Program-made: the position numbers and the translations under genes
Assembly (NCBI RefSeq): GCF_003854895.1
Contig: NZ_CP033966.1
Coordinates: 2,728,001 to 2,792,000 of the forward strand
Reading direction: 5' to 3'
Source of the DNA: Pigmentiphaga sp. H8
GTDB lineage: Bacteria > Pseudomonadota > Gammaproteobacteria > Burkholderiales > Burkholderiaceae_B
DNA: 64,000 bases
The notes under the pieces: generated by a model
Databases searched by the model: none
Seen by the model: only the letters and a program-made list of their open reading frames with translations
What the model was told of the DNA's origin: nothing
Part shown: positions 1 to 7,646 of the stretch, piece by piece
Layout of the letters: the number at the start of each line of letters is the position of its first letter
Position numbering within the stretch: position 1 is the first letter of the stretch

Positions 1-297
1 GATCAACTGGACATCCTTGCCCGGGATGCCGGCTATCCGTATGGGCAGCGCCACCCGTTCGTCCGTGTCGTTCGTGTATTGCCACAGGCCGATGCCTTGG
101 CCGTCGTAGCGGTCGGAGGCGATCGCGCCGCAATGAGGGCCCGCGCAGTCCACCGCCAGGCTGGCCGCGGGAGGCACGACGGGCGGGGCCGGCAGGGCTT
201 GGTCGCCATCCCCGCCACAGGCGGCCAGGAGCAGCCACACGCCATGGATGGCCAAAGAACTGATCGGGGCGCGTGTTCGTGCAGAGGTGGTTGTCAT
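1..297 (-). CDS. Lipoprotein, N-terminal part of a second M30-type metallopeptidase paralogue (cut by window edge)
   Basis: The reading frame starts at ATG 297 (minus strand), has an AAGGA ribosome site just upstream, and runs open off the window after 99 codons. A short signal peptide ends at a lipobox LLAAC, so Cys27 should be lipidated. Residues after it closely match the upstream gene: both contain GAI, a WQYTNDTDERV stretch and IPGKDV at similar positions. The two genes lie 12 bp apart on the same strand, so this is a tandem duplicate co-transcribed with its neighbour. The catalytic part lies outside the window, so peptidase activity is inferred from the paralogue only. Confidence 0.8.
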   Translation of the reverse strand, partial: MTTTSARTRAPISSLAIHGVWLLLAACGGDGDQALPAPPVVPPAASLAVDCAGPHCGAIASDRYDGQGIGLWQYTNDTDERVALPIRIAGIPGKDVQLI

Positions 298-309
298 GGC
301 GGATCCTTG

Positions 310-1989
310 CTATCGGATGACGATGCTCAGGCTGGAGCGCGGCGGAACGAGCAGGGTCTCGCGGTAGCTGCCCAGGATGCGGGGCCGCACGAACGGGAAG
401 AAGCCGTAGGGTTCCAGGTAAAGCGGCACGCTGTTGGGCAATGCGGTGGTGTCGGCATACCGCGCGCCGTCCAGCGGAATGAGCGAAATCTCTCCTTCAT
501 GCCTCTCGGGATAGCCGAAGCCCGAGGGCGAAGCCGCCGCGGGAAACAGGGCCGCGCTGCTGCCGAAACGGCGCAGCATGGCCTGGAAGCCGTCGCCCCC
601 CACCTGCCGGATAGAGTGGTCGAGGACCTCGAAAGAGTTGGTCGAGCTGAAATCGTTCAATAGCGAGACGAACAGATCGGCGCCGTGCTGGCGCATCAGA
701 TAGGCCGCCAGCGTATTGACCGTGTTGTAGCCATAGCAGGCCCGGTCCGGCGACGGGATCGGATACATGTCGCGCAGATCGCAGTTGAAGCCACCGCGCT
801 GGCCCCAGATCATCCAGTCTCGGAAACGCGACGCGGTGTCGGAGGGCGCCGGGTCGTCGGGATGGTAGACCAGGTCCTTCATCGCTTCGGCGACCGTTTC
901 GTTCAGCCAGGAGTCGAGGGTGTACTCGTTGCCGCCGAGAATGCCTCGATAGAACCAGAATACGATGTGTGTGAGTTCGTGCGAGAAATTCTGGATGAAG
1001 TCGGTGTAGACGTCATCGGGGGCGTAGATGGTCCGGGCGTGCATGTACACCGCCAGGGCTTCGTTGGACTGCTGGATGCGGGGAAGGTCCGGATAGTAGT
1101 GACGCACGTAGGAGTCGGTATAGCTGACGTAGCCCAGGACCTCCATCCGCTCGACGATCACCACGTTCAGGTCTTCGCCGGCGCCGATGATGTCTTCGTA
1201 GGGATTCTCGTTCCAGATCGGCCCGGCGATCCTGGTCACCCGGTCGTAGGTGGATCGGATCCCTTGCTGTAGTTGGTCCAGGGCTTCGTCGGTCAGCACG
1301 CCGGCGTCCGTGACCGCGTCCTCGACCCAGATGTTCAGGGTCCTGGGATCGGCGCCATCGACGCGGAAAGTGCGTCGCAGCGTGGTCGGACGCAGCGCCT
1401 TGGCGTCGTCCCGGTACGAAAAGTCATTCACCCACCATTCCTTCGTGTCGCCCACCCGATGGGACGCCGCGGCGGCCATGCGGGTCAGGGCCGGTCCGGA
1501 GGCGGTTTTCACGCGCGGGCGGGGCAAGGCACGCATGTCGTAGGGCGCATGAGGCGCACGAGGGAGCCGGCTTTCCGCCGGATTCGAGGCGGGGCCCGCC
1601 GCGCGCAGCAGCGCGGTCGATGCGGCCGCGTCGACGTAGGGCGAGCGCAGGAACAATTCCAGCGGTGGCAGCTTCTGCCGCGCATCCGCCTGGTTCACGT
1701 AGGAAAGGTGCACGTCCTTGCCCGGTATGCCGTCGATGCTGACAGGTACTTCCACGCGTTCGTCGGTGTCGTTGGTGTACTGCCAGACGCCTACGCCGGA
1801 GCCGGCATAGCGATGGGCGTCGATCGCGCCGCAGCGTGGCCCGCTGCAATCGACGGTCAGCCGCGGGCCGGTCTCGGGAGGCGGCGGCACGGGGGCGGCG
1901 CCGTCTTCCCCTCCGCCGCAGGCGGCCAGGGCCAGGATGGAAAGCAGCGACAGCACGCGCGGCAGCCGGGCGCGGAGTCGTGGGAGCAT
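310..1989 (-). CDS. Lipoprotein zinc metallopeptidase, M30 (hyicolysin)-like
   Basis: The 559-residue protein begins with an Arg-rich N region, a hydrophobic stretch and a lipobox LAAC with Cys24, so it should be exported and anchored by lipid. A Pro-rich linker (about residues 34-40) precedes an immunoglobulin-like N-terminal region and then the peptidase domain. The zinc motif HELTH is at residues 337-341, inside NFSHELTHIVFWF, as in M30-type neutral proteases. I chose ATG 1989 because the frame continues upstream to 2067 but the signal peptide starts here and an operator-like dyad occupies 2049-2070. It is divergent from the histidine kinase gene and co-directional with a truncated paralogue 12 bp downstream. 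The substrate is unknown. Confidence 0.75.
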   Translation of the reverse strand: MLPRLRARLPRVLSLLSILALAACGGGEDGAAPVPPPPETGPRLTVDCSGPRCGAIDAHRYAGSGVGVWQYTNDTDERVEVPVSIDGIPGKDVHLSYVNQADARQKLPPLELFLRSPYVDAAASTALLRAAGPASNPAESRLPRAPHAPYDMRALPRPRVKTASGPALTRMAAAASHRVGDTKEWWVNDFSYRDDAKALRPTTLRRTFRVDGADPRTLNIWVEDAVTDAGVLTDEALDQLQQGIRSTYDRVTRIAGPIWNENPYEDIIGAGEDLNVVIVERMEVLGYVSYTDSYVRHYYPDLPRIQQSNEALAVYMHARTIYAPDDVYTDFIQNFSHELTHIVFWFYRGILGGNEYTLDSWLNETVAEAMKDLVYHPDDPAPSDTASRFRDWMIWGQRGGFNCDLRDMYPIPSPDRACYGYNTVNTLAAYLMRQHGADLFVSLLNDFSSTNSFEVLDHSIRQVGGDGFQAMLRRFGSSAALFPAAASPSGFGYPERHEGEISLIPLDGARYADTTALPNSVPLYLEPYGFFPFVRPRILGSYRETLLVPPRSSLSIVIR

Positions 1990-2048
1990 GGGCGATACCT
2001 GTCGGGTGGGGAACTTGGCCTCAAGCGTATCGGAGTGTCCCGCAGCGC

Positions 2049-2070
2049 GCATTGGCCTAAGGTCCAATGC
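2049..2070. promoter_or_regulatory. Dyad-symmetric operator candidate between the M30 lipoprotein and histidine kinase genes
   Basis: GCATTGG (2049-2055) and CCAATGC (2064-2070) are perfect inverted 7-bp arms around an 8-bp centre that contains CCTAAGG. The dyad sits in the divergent control region and covers the ATG at 2067, which argues that the kinase starts at 2124. A LuxR/NarL-type regulator such as the one at 3889-4524 could bind here; that is inference. Confidence 0.4.
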
Positions 2071-2123
2071 CTGGGTCTTCCGTCCGTGATAGCGTTGTGC
2101 CAGTTTCCGGAATTCCGAGCCCG

Positions 2124-3869
2124 ATGTCCGCCTCCCGCCTTCCCCTTGCCGAACAGCTCCAGGCCGAACAGGCGGCGATACTTCGCCGCAACCTGCCGTT
2201 TTCGCTGTGCGGCGCGCTATTGACGGTGGGCCTGGTGTGGGCGGCGCTGCGCGATGCGGTGCCCGTGGGCCAGTTGCTGGCCTGGTTCCTGGCGCAGGCA
2301 GCCTGGACGCTGGTTCGTGCCTGGGGCGTGTCGCGGTACAAGCGGGCGGCCGGCAGCGCGGCGGGCCTGGCGCGCTGGCGCCGGGCCGCCATCGCCACGA
2401 CCGGGGTGGCCGGACTGCTGTGGGGAATTCCCTTCGCCTACTGGATGCTGCACGTGGATCTGCCGCACCAGATGTTCCTGATCGTCGCGCTGCTGACCCT
2501 GGGCACGGGAGCGATCTATGCCTATTGCATCGACCTGCCGCTGCTGTATGCCTTCGAACTGCCGTATTTCTCGCTGCCTTTCGTCGCCATCCTGGCGATT
2601 CCGGGCACCATGCATACCGTGCTGGCGCTGGCGGCGGCGCTGTACCTGGCCGTGACGCTGGTGTTCGCGCAGCGCATGTCGCGCACGCAGATCGATTCGC
2701 TGCGACTGCGCTTCGAGAATCTTTCCCTGGTCGAGAGCCTGCAACGCGAGAAGGAAGCGGCCGAACGCAGCGACCTGGCCAAGTCGCGCTTCCTGGCCGC
2801 GGCCAGCCACGATCTGCGTCAGCCGGTCCATGCGCTCAGCCTGTTCATCGGCGTGCTGAAGGAACAACCGCTGCCCGACGAGAGCCGGCGCCTGGTGGAC
2901 AGCGTGGGCAAGGCCGCCTCGGCGCTGGGAACGCTGTTCGAGGCGCTGCTGAACATCTCGCGCCTGGACGCCGGCGTGGTGCGTGTCAACCGGCGGACCT
3001 TCGCGTTGACCGCGCTGTTCGACCAGTTGCTGCTGGAGTTCACGCCGCAGGCCGATGCCAAGTCGCTGGTCCTGCGCGTGCGGCCCACGCGGGCGGTGGT
3101 CTACACCGATCCGGCGCTGCTGGACCGCATCCTGCGCAACCTGGTCGAGAACGCCATCCGCAACACCTCGCGCGGCGGGGTGCTGCTGGCGTGCCGGCCG
3201 CGGCGGGGGGCCTGGCGCATCGAGGTCTGGGACACCGGGGCGGGCATCCCCGCATCCGAACAGGACAAAGTGTTCTGGGAGTTCCATCAGTTGAACAATC
3301 CCGAGCGGGACCGGGGCAAGGGTCTGGGCCTGGGGCTGGCCATCGTGCGGCGCACGGCCAAGCTGCTCGGGCATGCCGTCGGGCTGCGCTCGCGCCCGGG
3401 GCGGGGCAGCGTGTTTGCCATTACCGTGCCCCGGATGGCGGAACAGCTCGGCGGCCAGCCGGCCGCGGCGCCGGCCGGCCGCACCGCCGGCGCGCTGCGG
3501 GACCGGCTGGTGTTCGTGATCGACGACGACACCGAGAACCGCCAGGGATTGCAGCTGCTGCTGGAGGCCTGGGGCTGCCGGGTCGTGGCCGGCGGCAGCG
3601 GCCGCGAGATCCTGCTGGCCGCGGCCCGTCACGACCAGCGGCCGGACCTGATCATCAGCGACTACCGGCTGCGCAACCATGAGACGGGAATCGAGGTGAT
3701 CGACGCCCTGCACGAGGAATACAACGACGAGAACATCCCCGCGATGCTGGTCAGCGGCGACACCGATCCCCAGCGCCTGGCGGAGGCGTCGGCGCGGACC
3801 TGGCCGCTGATGCACAAGCCGGTCGAGCCCGCCGAGCTGCGGGAAGTCATGGTACGGCTACTGGGTTAG
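2124..3869 (+). CDS. Hybrid sensor histidine kinase/response regulator, membrane bound
   Basis: The 581-residue protein has about six hydrophobic segments in residues 30-180, with no periplasmic domain of note, so it probably senses within the membrane or cytoplasm. The HisKA domain follows, with phosphoacceptor His229 in AAASHDLRQP. The ATPase domain has an N-box around Asn343 and G boxes (DTGAGIP, GKGLGLGLAI). A C-terminal receiver carries IDDD near residue 467 and phosphoacceptor Asp513 in IISDYRL. An in-frame ATG at 2067 lies inside a dyad repeat and is less likely as the start. The downstream convergent NarL-type regulator (3889-4524) is the obvious partner, with a phosphorelay through the attached receiver possible. 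The signal is not known. Confidence 0.85.
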   Translation: MSASRLPLAEQLQAEQAAILRRNLPFSLCGALLTVGLVWAALRDAVPVGQLLAWFLAQAAWTLVRAWGVSRYKRAAGSAAGLARWRRAAIATTGVAGLLWGIPFAYWMLHVDLPHQMFLIVALLTLGTGAIYAYCIDLPLLYAFELPYFSLPFVAILAIPGTMHTVLALAAALYLAVTLVFAQRMSRTQIDSLRLRFENLSLVESLQREKEAAERSDLAKSRFLAAASHDLRQPVHALSLFIGVLKEQPLPDESRRLVDSVGKAASALGTLFEALLNISRLDAGVVRVNRRTFALTALFDQLLLEFTPQADAKSLVLRVRPTRAVVYTDPALLDRILRNLVENAIRNTSRGGVLLACRPRRGAWRIEVWDTGAGIPASEQDKVFWEFHQLNNPERDRGKGLGLGLAIVRRTAKLLGHAVGLRSRPGRGSVFAITVPRMAEQLGGQPAAAPAGRTAGALRDRLVFVIDDDTENRQGLQLLLEAWGCRVVAGGSGREILLAAARHDQRPDLIISDYRLRNHETGIEVIDALHEEYNDENIPAMLVSGDTDPQRLAEASARTWPLMHKPVEPAELREVMVRLLG

Positions 3870-3888
3870 CGTCGGCAGGCCCGAGGCT

Positions 3889-4524
3889 TTACCTGGGTTT
3901 GCCGAACAGGCCGGCGCGGCGCGCGGCCAGCACCGCCTGGGTGCGGTTGACCACGCCCAGCGCGGCGAAGATGGCCGAGATGTGGGCCTTGACGGTTTTC
4001 TCGGTGGTGGCCAGCCGCTCGGCGATCTCGCCGTTGCGCAGGCCCTCGCACAGCAGGCACAGCACCTCGGTCTGGCGCGGCGTCAGGCGGCCCGGCGGCT
4101 GCTCGGACAGCACGGCCAGCGAGGCGGGCAGGGGGCTTTCCGGGGGCCGCACGACCTGTCCGGCCAGCACCCGCCGCATGGCGTCCAGCAACTGCCCGAC
4201 GTCGGCCGACTTGTGCAGGAAGCCGTGGGCACCGGCGGCCAGCGCCGCCTCGGCGTCCTCCTGGTCCTCGGAGGCGGACAGCACCATGACCCGCAGGCCG
4301 GCGCCCGCGCGCCGCAACTGGCGCACCAGCGCCGCGCCGCCGAGATCGGGCAGGTAGTAATCCATCAGCGCGATGTCGGCCGTGGCGTCCCTGAGCAGGG
4401 CCAGGGCCTCGGCGCCGTCGGCGGCGGTGCGCAGATGCAGCGAGGGGCCGGCCGCTTGCCGCAGGGCAAGCGCCAGCCCCTCCCGGAACATGGCGTGATC
4501 GTCGATCAGCAGGGCACTGGTCAC
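3889..4524 (-). CDS. NarL/FixJ-type response regulator with LuxR HTH
   Basis: The 211-residue protein has an N-terminal receiver (acidic pair Asp8-Asp9, phosphoacceptor Asp55 in ALMDYYLPD, later Lys in FLHKSAD) and a C-terminal LuxR-type helix-turn-helix from about residue 140. The HTH contains LTPRQTEVL and the recognition helix around TTEKTVKAHISAI. It is a DNA-binding output regulator. The gene is convergent with the hybrid histidine kinase, the two stop codons 19 bp apart, so they are probably a cognate two-component pair. Targets could include the operon controlled by the dyad at 2049-2070. Nothing is missing from the canonical residues. Confidence 0.88.
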   Translation of the reverse strand: MTSALLIDDHAMFREGLALALRQAAGPSLHLRTAADGAEALALLRDATADIALMDYYLPDLGGAALVRQLRRAGAGLRVMVLSASEDQEDAEAALAAGAHGFLHKSADVGQLLDAMRRVLAGQVVRPPESPLPASLAVLSEQPPGRLTPRQTEVLCLLCEGLRNGEIAERLATTEKTVKAHISAIFAALGVVNRTQAVLAARRAGLFGKPR

Positions 4525-4537
4525 GGGCGTGGTGCCC

Positions 4538-5407
4538 TTACCAGATCTTCCACCACGGGCCGCTTTCCTTCTGGAAGCCGCTCTTGACGAAGGTGCTGTC
4601 GGGATAGTTCATGCTCAGCACGCGCGAGGCATCGTCGCGCAGGTCGGTCATGCCCATCTTGTCGTAGGCCAGCACCATGATGTAGAGGGCTTCCTCGACC
4701 GCGGGGGCGCCCTGGAAGTCGCGCACGGCGGTCTGCGCGCGGTTGACCGCGGCCACGTAGGCGCCGCGATCCAGGTACAGCCGGGCGACGTGGACCTCGT
4801 TCATCGCGATGGAGTTGACGAGGTAGTTCAGCCGCAGGCGGGCGTCGGGCGCGTACTTGCTGTCGGGGAAGCGGGCGACCAGGGTCTTGAACGCGTCGAA
4901 CGACTCGCGCGCGCCCTTGGGGTCGCGCTCGCTGGGGTCCTGCCGCGTCAGGTTGGCCAGGAAGGCGCTGTCCTGGTAGAAGTTGATCAGCCCCTTCAGG
5001 TAGAGCATGTAGTCCAGGCTGGGGTGGTTGGGGTGCAGGCGCTCGAAGCGGTCGATCGCGGCCAGGGCCTGGGCGTTCGAGCCGTCCTTCCAGTAGACGT
5101 AGGCGATGTCGATCTGCGCCTGCTGGGCAAAGACGCCGAACGGATAGCGCGATTCGAGCTTTTCCAGCAACTTGGCCGCCTGGGTCCAGTTGCCGGTGTC
5201 CATCTCGTCCTTGGCCTCCTTGTACAATCTTTCGGCAGTCCAGCCCACCGTGGGGTCGGGTTCCTTGCCGGTATTGGCGCAACCCGCCAGGACGAAAAAG
5301 GCCAGCAGGCAGGCCAGGGCCAGGCCCAGCCGCGTAACGAGGCTCTGCCGCCGGGCCGGGGCCGGATGCCCGCAGGCTGCTTGCATTGCCAGGGAATTCA
5401 ACTGCAT
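4538..5407 (-). CDS. bamD: Outer-membrane assembly lipoprotein BamD (ComL family)
   Basis: BamD is the essential lipoprotein partner of BamA in the complex that inserts beta-barrel proteins into the outer membrane. The 289-residue product has a long N region, a hydrophobic segment and lipobox VLAGC with Cys43. After this come TPR-like helical repeats with family hallmarks: LYKEAKDEMDTGNWTQAAKLLEKLESRYPFG (shown here only in part by its first and last motifs, about residues 60-90) and DARLRLNYLVN. The frame is open to 5482, but ATG 5407 has a GAGGGAC ribosome site and leaves room for the divergent rluD promoter, so I prefer it. It is divergent from rluD, an arrangement common in proteobacteria. 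Confidence 0.92.
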   Translation of the reverse strand: MQLNSLAMQAACGHPAPARRQSLVTRLGLALACLLAFFVLAGCANTGKEPDPTVGWTAERLYKEAKDEMDTGNWTQAAKLLEKLESRYPFGVFAQQAQIDIAYVYWKDGSNAQALAAIDRFERLHPNHPSLDYMLYLKGLINFYQDSAFLANLTRQDPSERDPKGARESFDAFKTLVARFPDSKYAPDARLRLNYLVNSIAMNEVHVARLYLDRGAYVAAVNRAQTAVRDFQGAPAVEEALYIMVLAYDKMGMTDLRDDASRVLSMNYPDSTFVKSGFQKESGPWWKIW

Positions 5408-5475
5408 GGTGGTGTCCCTCACCAATAGACTATCCATGATTATATTCGGGCTTCGCGGCCACGCCCTCCAGAAAC

Positions 5476-6486
5476 ATGTCATCTTCGCTGCAGTCCCAAG
5501 ATATCGAAACCCAGGAAGCCGAACCGCGCCTGCTGGACCTGCCTCCCGGCACCCGCGCCGGCCGCCTGGACAAGGTCCTGGCGCAACTGCTGCCCGAGCA
5601 TTCCCGCAGCCGCCTGCAAGGCTGGATCGAGCGCGGCGGCGTGCTGGTCAACGGCAAGGAAGCGTCGGTGCGGCAGGTCGTCGGGCCGGGTGACCAGCTT
5701 ACGGTCTGGGAGGAAGCGGCGCCCGAGTCGCTGGCCTTCACGCCGGAAGCCATCGATTTTCCGGTCGTGGCCGATAGCGCCGACTGGATCGTGGTCGACA
5801 AGCCGGTCGGCCTGGTCGTGCACCCGGGGGCGGGCAACTGGCACGGAACGCTGCTGAACGGCCTCCTGCACCGCTACCCCGAACTGGCCCAGGTGCCGCG
5901 TGCCGGCATCGTACACCGGCTGGACAAGGATACCTCGGGGCTCATGGTGGTGGCGCGCACCATCACGGCGCAGACCTCGCTGGTGCGGCAGTTGCAGGCC
6001 CGCACCGTCGGGCGGCGCTATCTGGCGCTGGTGTCGGGCCACGTGCGGCGCGGCGGCACCGTCGACCGGCCCATCGGCCGGGATCCGCGCGTGCCGGTGC
6101 GCATGAGCGTGGAGCGGCCCATCGCCGCCAAGCCGGCCATCACCCATTTCGAGCCCCTGCGCCTGGGCCGCTCGCCCGGCGGCATGCCGGTGACCGAGGT
6201 CGAGTGCCGCCTGGAAACCGGCCGCACCCACCAGATACGGGTGCACATGGCCAGCATCGGCCATCCGCTGCTGGCCGACACGCTGTACGGCGGCAAGGCG
6301 GTGGAGCCCGCCGCGCGGCAGATGCTGCACGCGGCCCGGCTGCAGTTCGACGATCCGGTCCTGGGCCTGTCCCGCGTATTCCGCGCGCCGGTGCCGGACG
6401 ACATGCAGGCCGTCGTGCGCGTGATCGCCTGGGACGATGACGGACAGGACGCGGACGACTACCTGGACGAGGAGGACGAGGAATGA
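5476..6486 (+). CDS. rluD: 23S rRNA pseudouridine(1911/1915/1917) synthase
   Basis: RluD converts three uridines in helix 69 of 23S rRNA to pseudouridine and is needed for normal ribosome assembly. The 336-residue protein has an S4 RNA-binding domain at about residues 25-90 (RLDKVLAQLLPEHSRSRLQ) and a RluA-type catalytic domain. The catalytic motif HRLDKDTSGLM holds the conserved Asp near residue 154. The extreme C terminus is very acidic (DDDGQDADDYLDEEDEE), an unusual tail. The gene is divergent from bamD, and its stop overlaps the next start (ATGA), so rluD and pgeF are translationally coupled. Confidence 0.93.
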   Translation: MSSSLQSQDIETQEAEPRLLDLPPGTRAGRLDKVLAQLLPEHSRSRLQGWIERGGVLVNGKEASVRQVVGPGDQLTVWEEAAPESLAFTPEAIDFPVVADSADWIVVDKPVGLVVHPGAGNWHGTLLNGLLHRYPELAQVPRAGIVHRLDKDTSGLMVVARTITAQTSLVRQLQARTVGRRYLALVSGHVRRGGTVDRPIGRDPRVPVRMSVERPIAAKPAITHFEPLRLGRSPGGMPVTEVECRLETGRTHQIRVHMASIGHPLLADTLYGGKAVEPAARQMLHAARLQFDDPVLGLSRVFRAPVPDDMQAVVRVIAWDDDGQDADDYLDEEDEE

Positions 6487-7238
6487 ATGCCGCCGAGCCG
6501 TTCGTGCAGGAAGGTCCGGCCTGGCCCGGGCTGCGCATCGTCGCCACCACCCGCGGCGGTGGCGTCAGTACCGGGCCGTACGCTTCGTTCAACCTGGGCG
6601 CCCACGTGGGCGACGCACCCGAGGCCGTGGCCGCGAACCGCGCGCGCCTGCGCGCGGTACTGCCGTCCGATCCGCTGTGGCTGGAGCAGGTGCATGGCAC
6701 GCGGGTGGCCGACGCCGACCGCGAAACGGATCCCGCGCCGGCCGACGCCGCCGTCACGCGCGCGCCAGGCAGGGTGCTGGCCATCATGACGGCCGACTGC
6801 CTGCCGGTCGTGATCGCGGCGCCCGGCGCCGGCGTTCTGGCCGTGGCCCATGCCGGCTGGCGCGGGCTGGCGGCCGGTGTGCTCGAGAACGCCGTGGCGG
6901 CGATGGCCGTGGCGCCGGGCACGGACCTGCGGGCGTGGATAGGGCCGGCCATCGGCCCGGCGGCATTCGAGGTGGGGGACGAGGTCCGGGCCGCCTTCGC
7001 GCGCATGGCCGAACCGCCGGCGCATGCCTTCGTCCCGACGGGCGGGCGCGACGCGGCGGGGGCGCCCAAGTGGCTGGCCGACCTGCCGGCGCTGGCCGAG
7101 CAGCGGCTGCGTGCCGCGGGCGTGGCCACGGTCGCGCGCAGCAATCTGTGCACGGTGGCCGGCAACGACCGCTTCTACTCCTACCGGAAGGAAGGCGTCA
7201 CCGGACGCTTCGCGACGCTGGCCTGGCTCGTCCCCTGA
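6483..7238 (+). CDS. pgeF: YfiH/PgeF family laccase-domain protein (multicopper polyphenol oxidase/purine nucleosidase family)
   Basis: The 251-residue protein belongs to the DUF152/Cu-oxidase_4 family. Family hallmarks visible are LWLEQVHGT, the TADCLPV motif with a ligand Cys, AHAGWRGLAAG with a ligand His, and a late NLCT motif. Members act on adenosine-type nucleosides, and in E. coli YfiH (PgeF) also edits peptidoglycan precursors. Which role applies here is not decided by the sequence. Its ATG overlaps the rluD stop by 4 bp, so the two are one operon, as in many proteobacteria. Confidence 0.88.
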   Translation: MNAAEPFVQEGPAWPGLRIVATTRGGGVSTGPYASFNLGAHVGDAPEAVAANRARLRAVLPSDPLWLEQVHGTRVADADRETDPAPADAAVTRAPGRVLAIMTADCLPVVIAAPGAGVLAVAHAGWRGLAAGVLENAVAAMAVAPGTDLRAWIGPAIGPAAFEVGDEVRAAFARMAEPPAHAFVPTGGRDAAGAPKWLADLPALAEQRLRAAGVATVARSNLCTVAGNDRFYSYRKEGVTGRFATLAWLVP

Positions 7239-7277
7239 CCGCCAGGCGCTCAGGGCGGCGCATGGCCGCCATCTCCA

Positions 7278-7502
7278 TCAGGGTTTCTCTTGATCAGGGT
7301 TTTCCGGGGTGTCGCGCGCCGCTTCGCGCGCGCGGCGCAGCCGCTTGCGCATGGGCGCGGTGAAGATGTACAGCAGGATCGCGACCGGCAGCAGGCCGTA
7401 GAACAGCAGGGTCGCGATACCCGCCAGAATCGTGGGCTGCGCCAGGGACATCAGCAGTGTCACGTAAAGCCAGCCGATGGCGACGAGGAAGGAAAAATGC
7501 AT
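7278..7502 (-). CDS. Small two-helix membrane protein, function unknown
   Basis: This 74-residue product has two hydrophobic segments (about residues 2-20 and 24-48) and ends in a highly basic, then acidic, cytoplasmic tail (KRLRRAREAARDTPENPDQEK). It is therefore probably a small inner-membrane protein. The frame is open to 7562, but the segment before Met at 7502 is Arg-rich and unlike a protein start, so I use 7502. It converges on pgeF and is divergent from phaC. I do not recognise a named family. Confidence 0.6.
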   Translation of the reverse strand: MHFSFLVAIGWLYVTLLMSLAQPTILAGIATLLFYGLLPVAILLYIFTAPMRKRLRRAREAARDTPENPDQEKP

Positions 7503-7582
7503 GGGTCGGCGAAGATGAAATATGAGTGAAACGTCGGTCCGATCGGCGCGCCGCGCAGGCATTGGCGCGGGTCTTGCGCGAT

Positions 7583-7611
7583 TTGACAGCCGCAGGCGCG
7601 CTATGCACTAT
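7583..7611 (+). promoter_or_regulatory. Candidate phaC promoter
   Basis: A perfect -35 hexamer TTGACA (7583-7588) is followed 17 bp later by CACTAT (7606-7611), a weak -10. The phaC start is 36 bp downstream. The -10 is poor, so an activator may be involved. Confidence 0.4.
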
Positions 7612-7646
7612 GGCATCTAGCGTAATCGAATCAACAAGGTGTTCTA

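Noticed and set aside
1273..3815. Long open frames on the opposite strand of the lipoprotein and kinase genes (1273-2223 plus strand, 2217-3815 minus strand).
   Set aside because: They arise from very high GC in third codon positions and have Arg/Gly/Ala/Pro-rich, domain-free translations; the genes on the other strand have clear family motifs.
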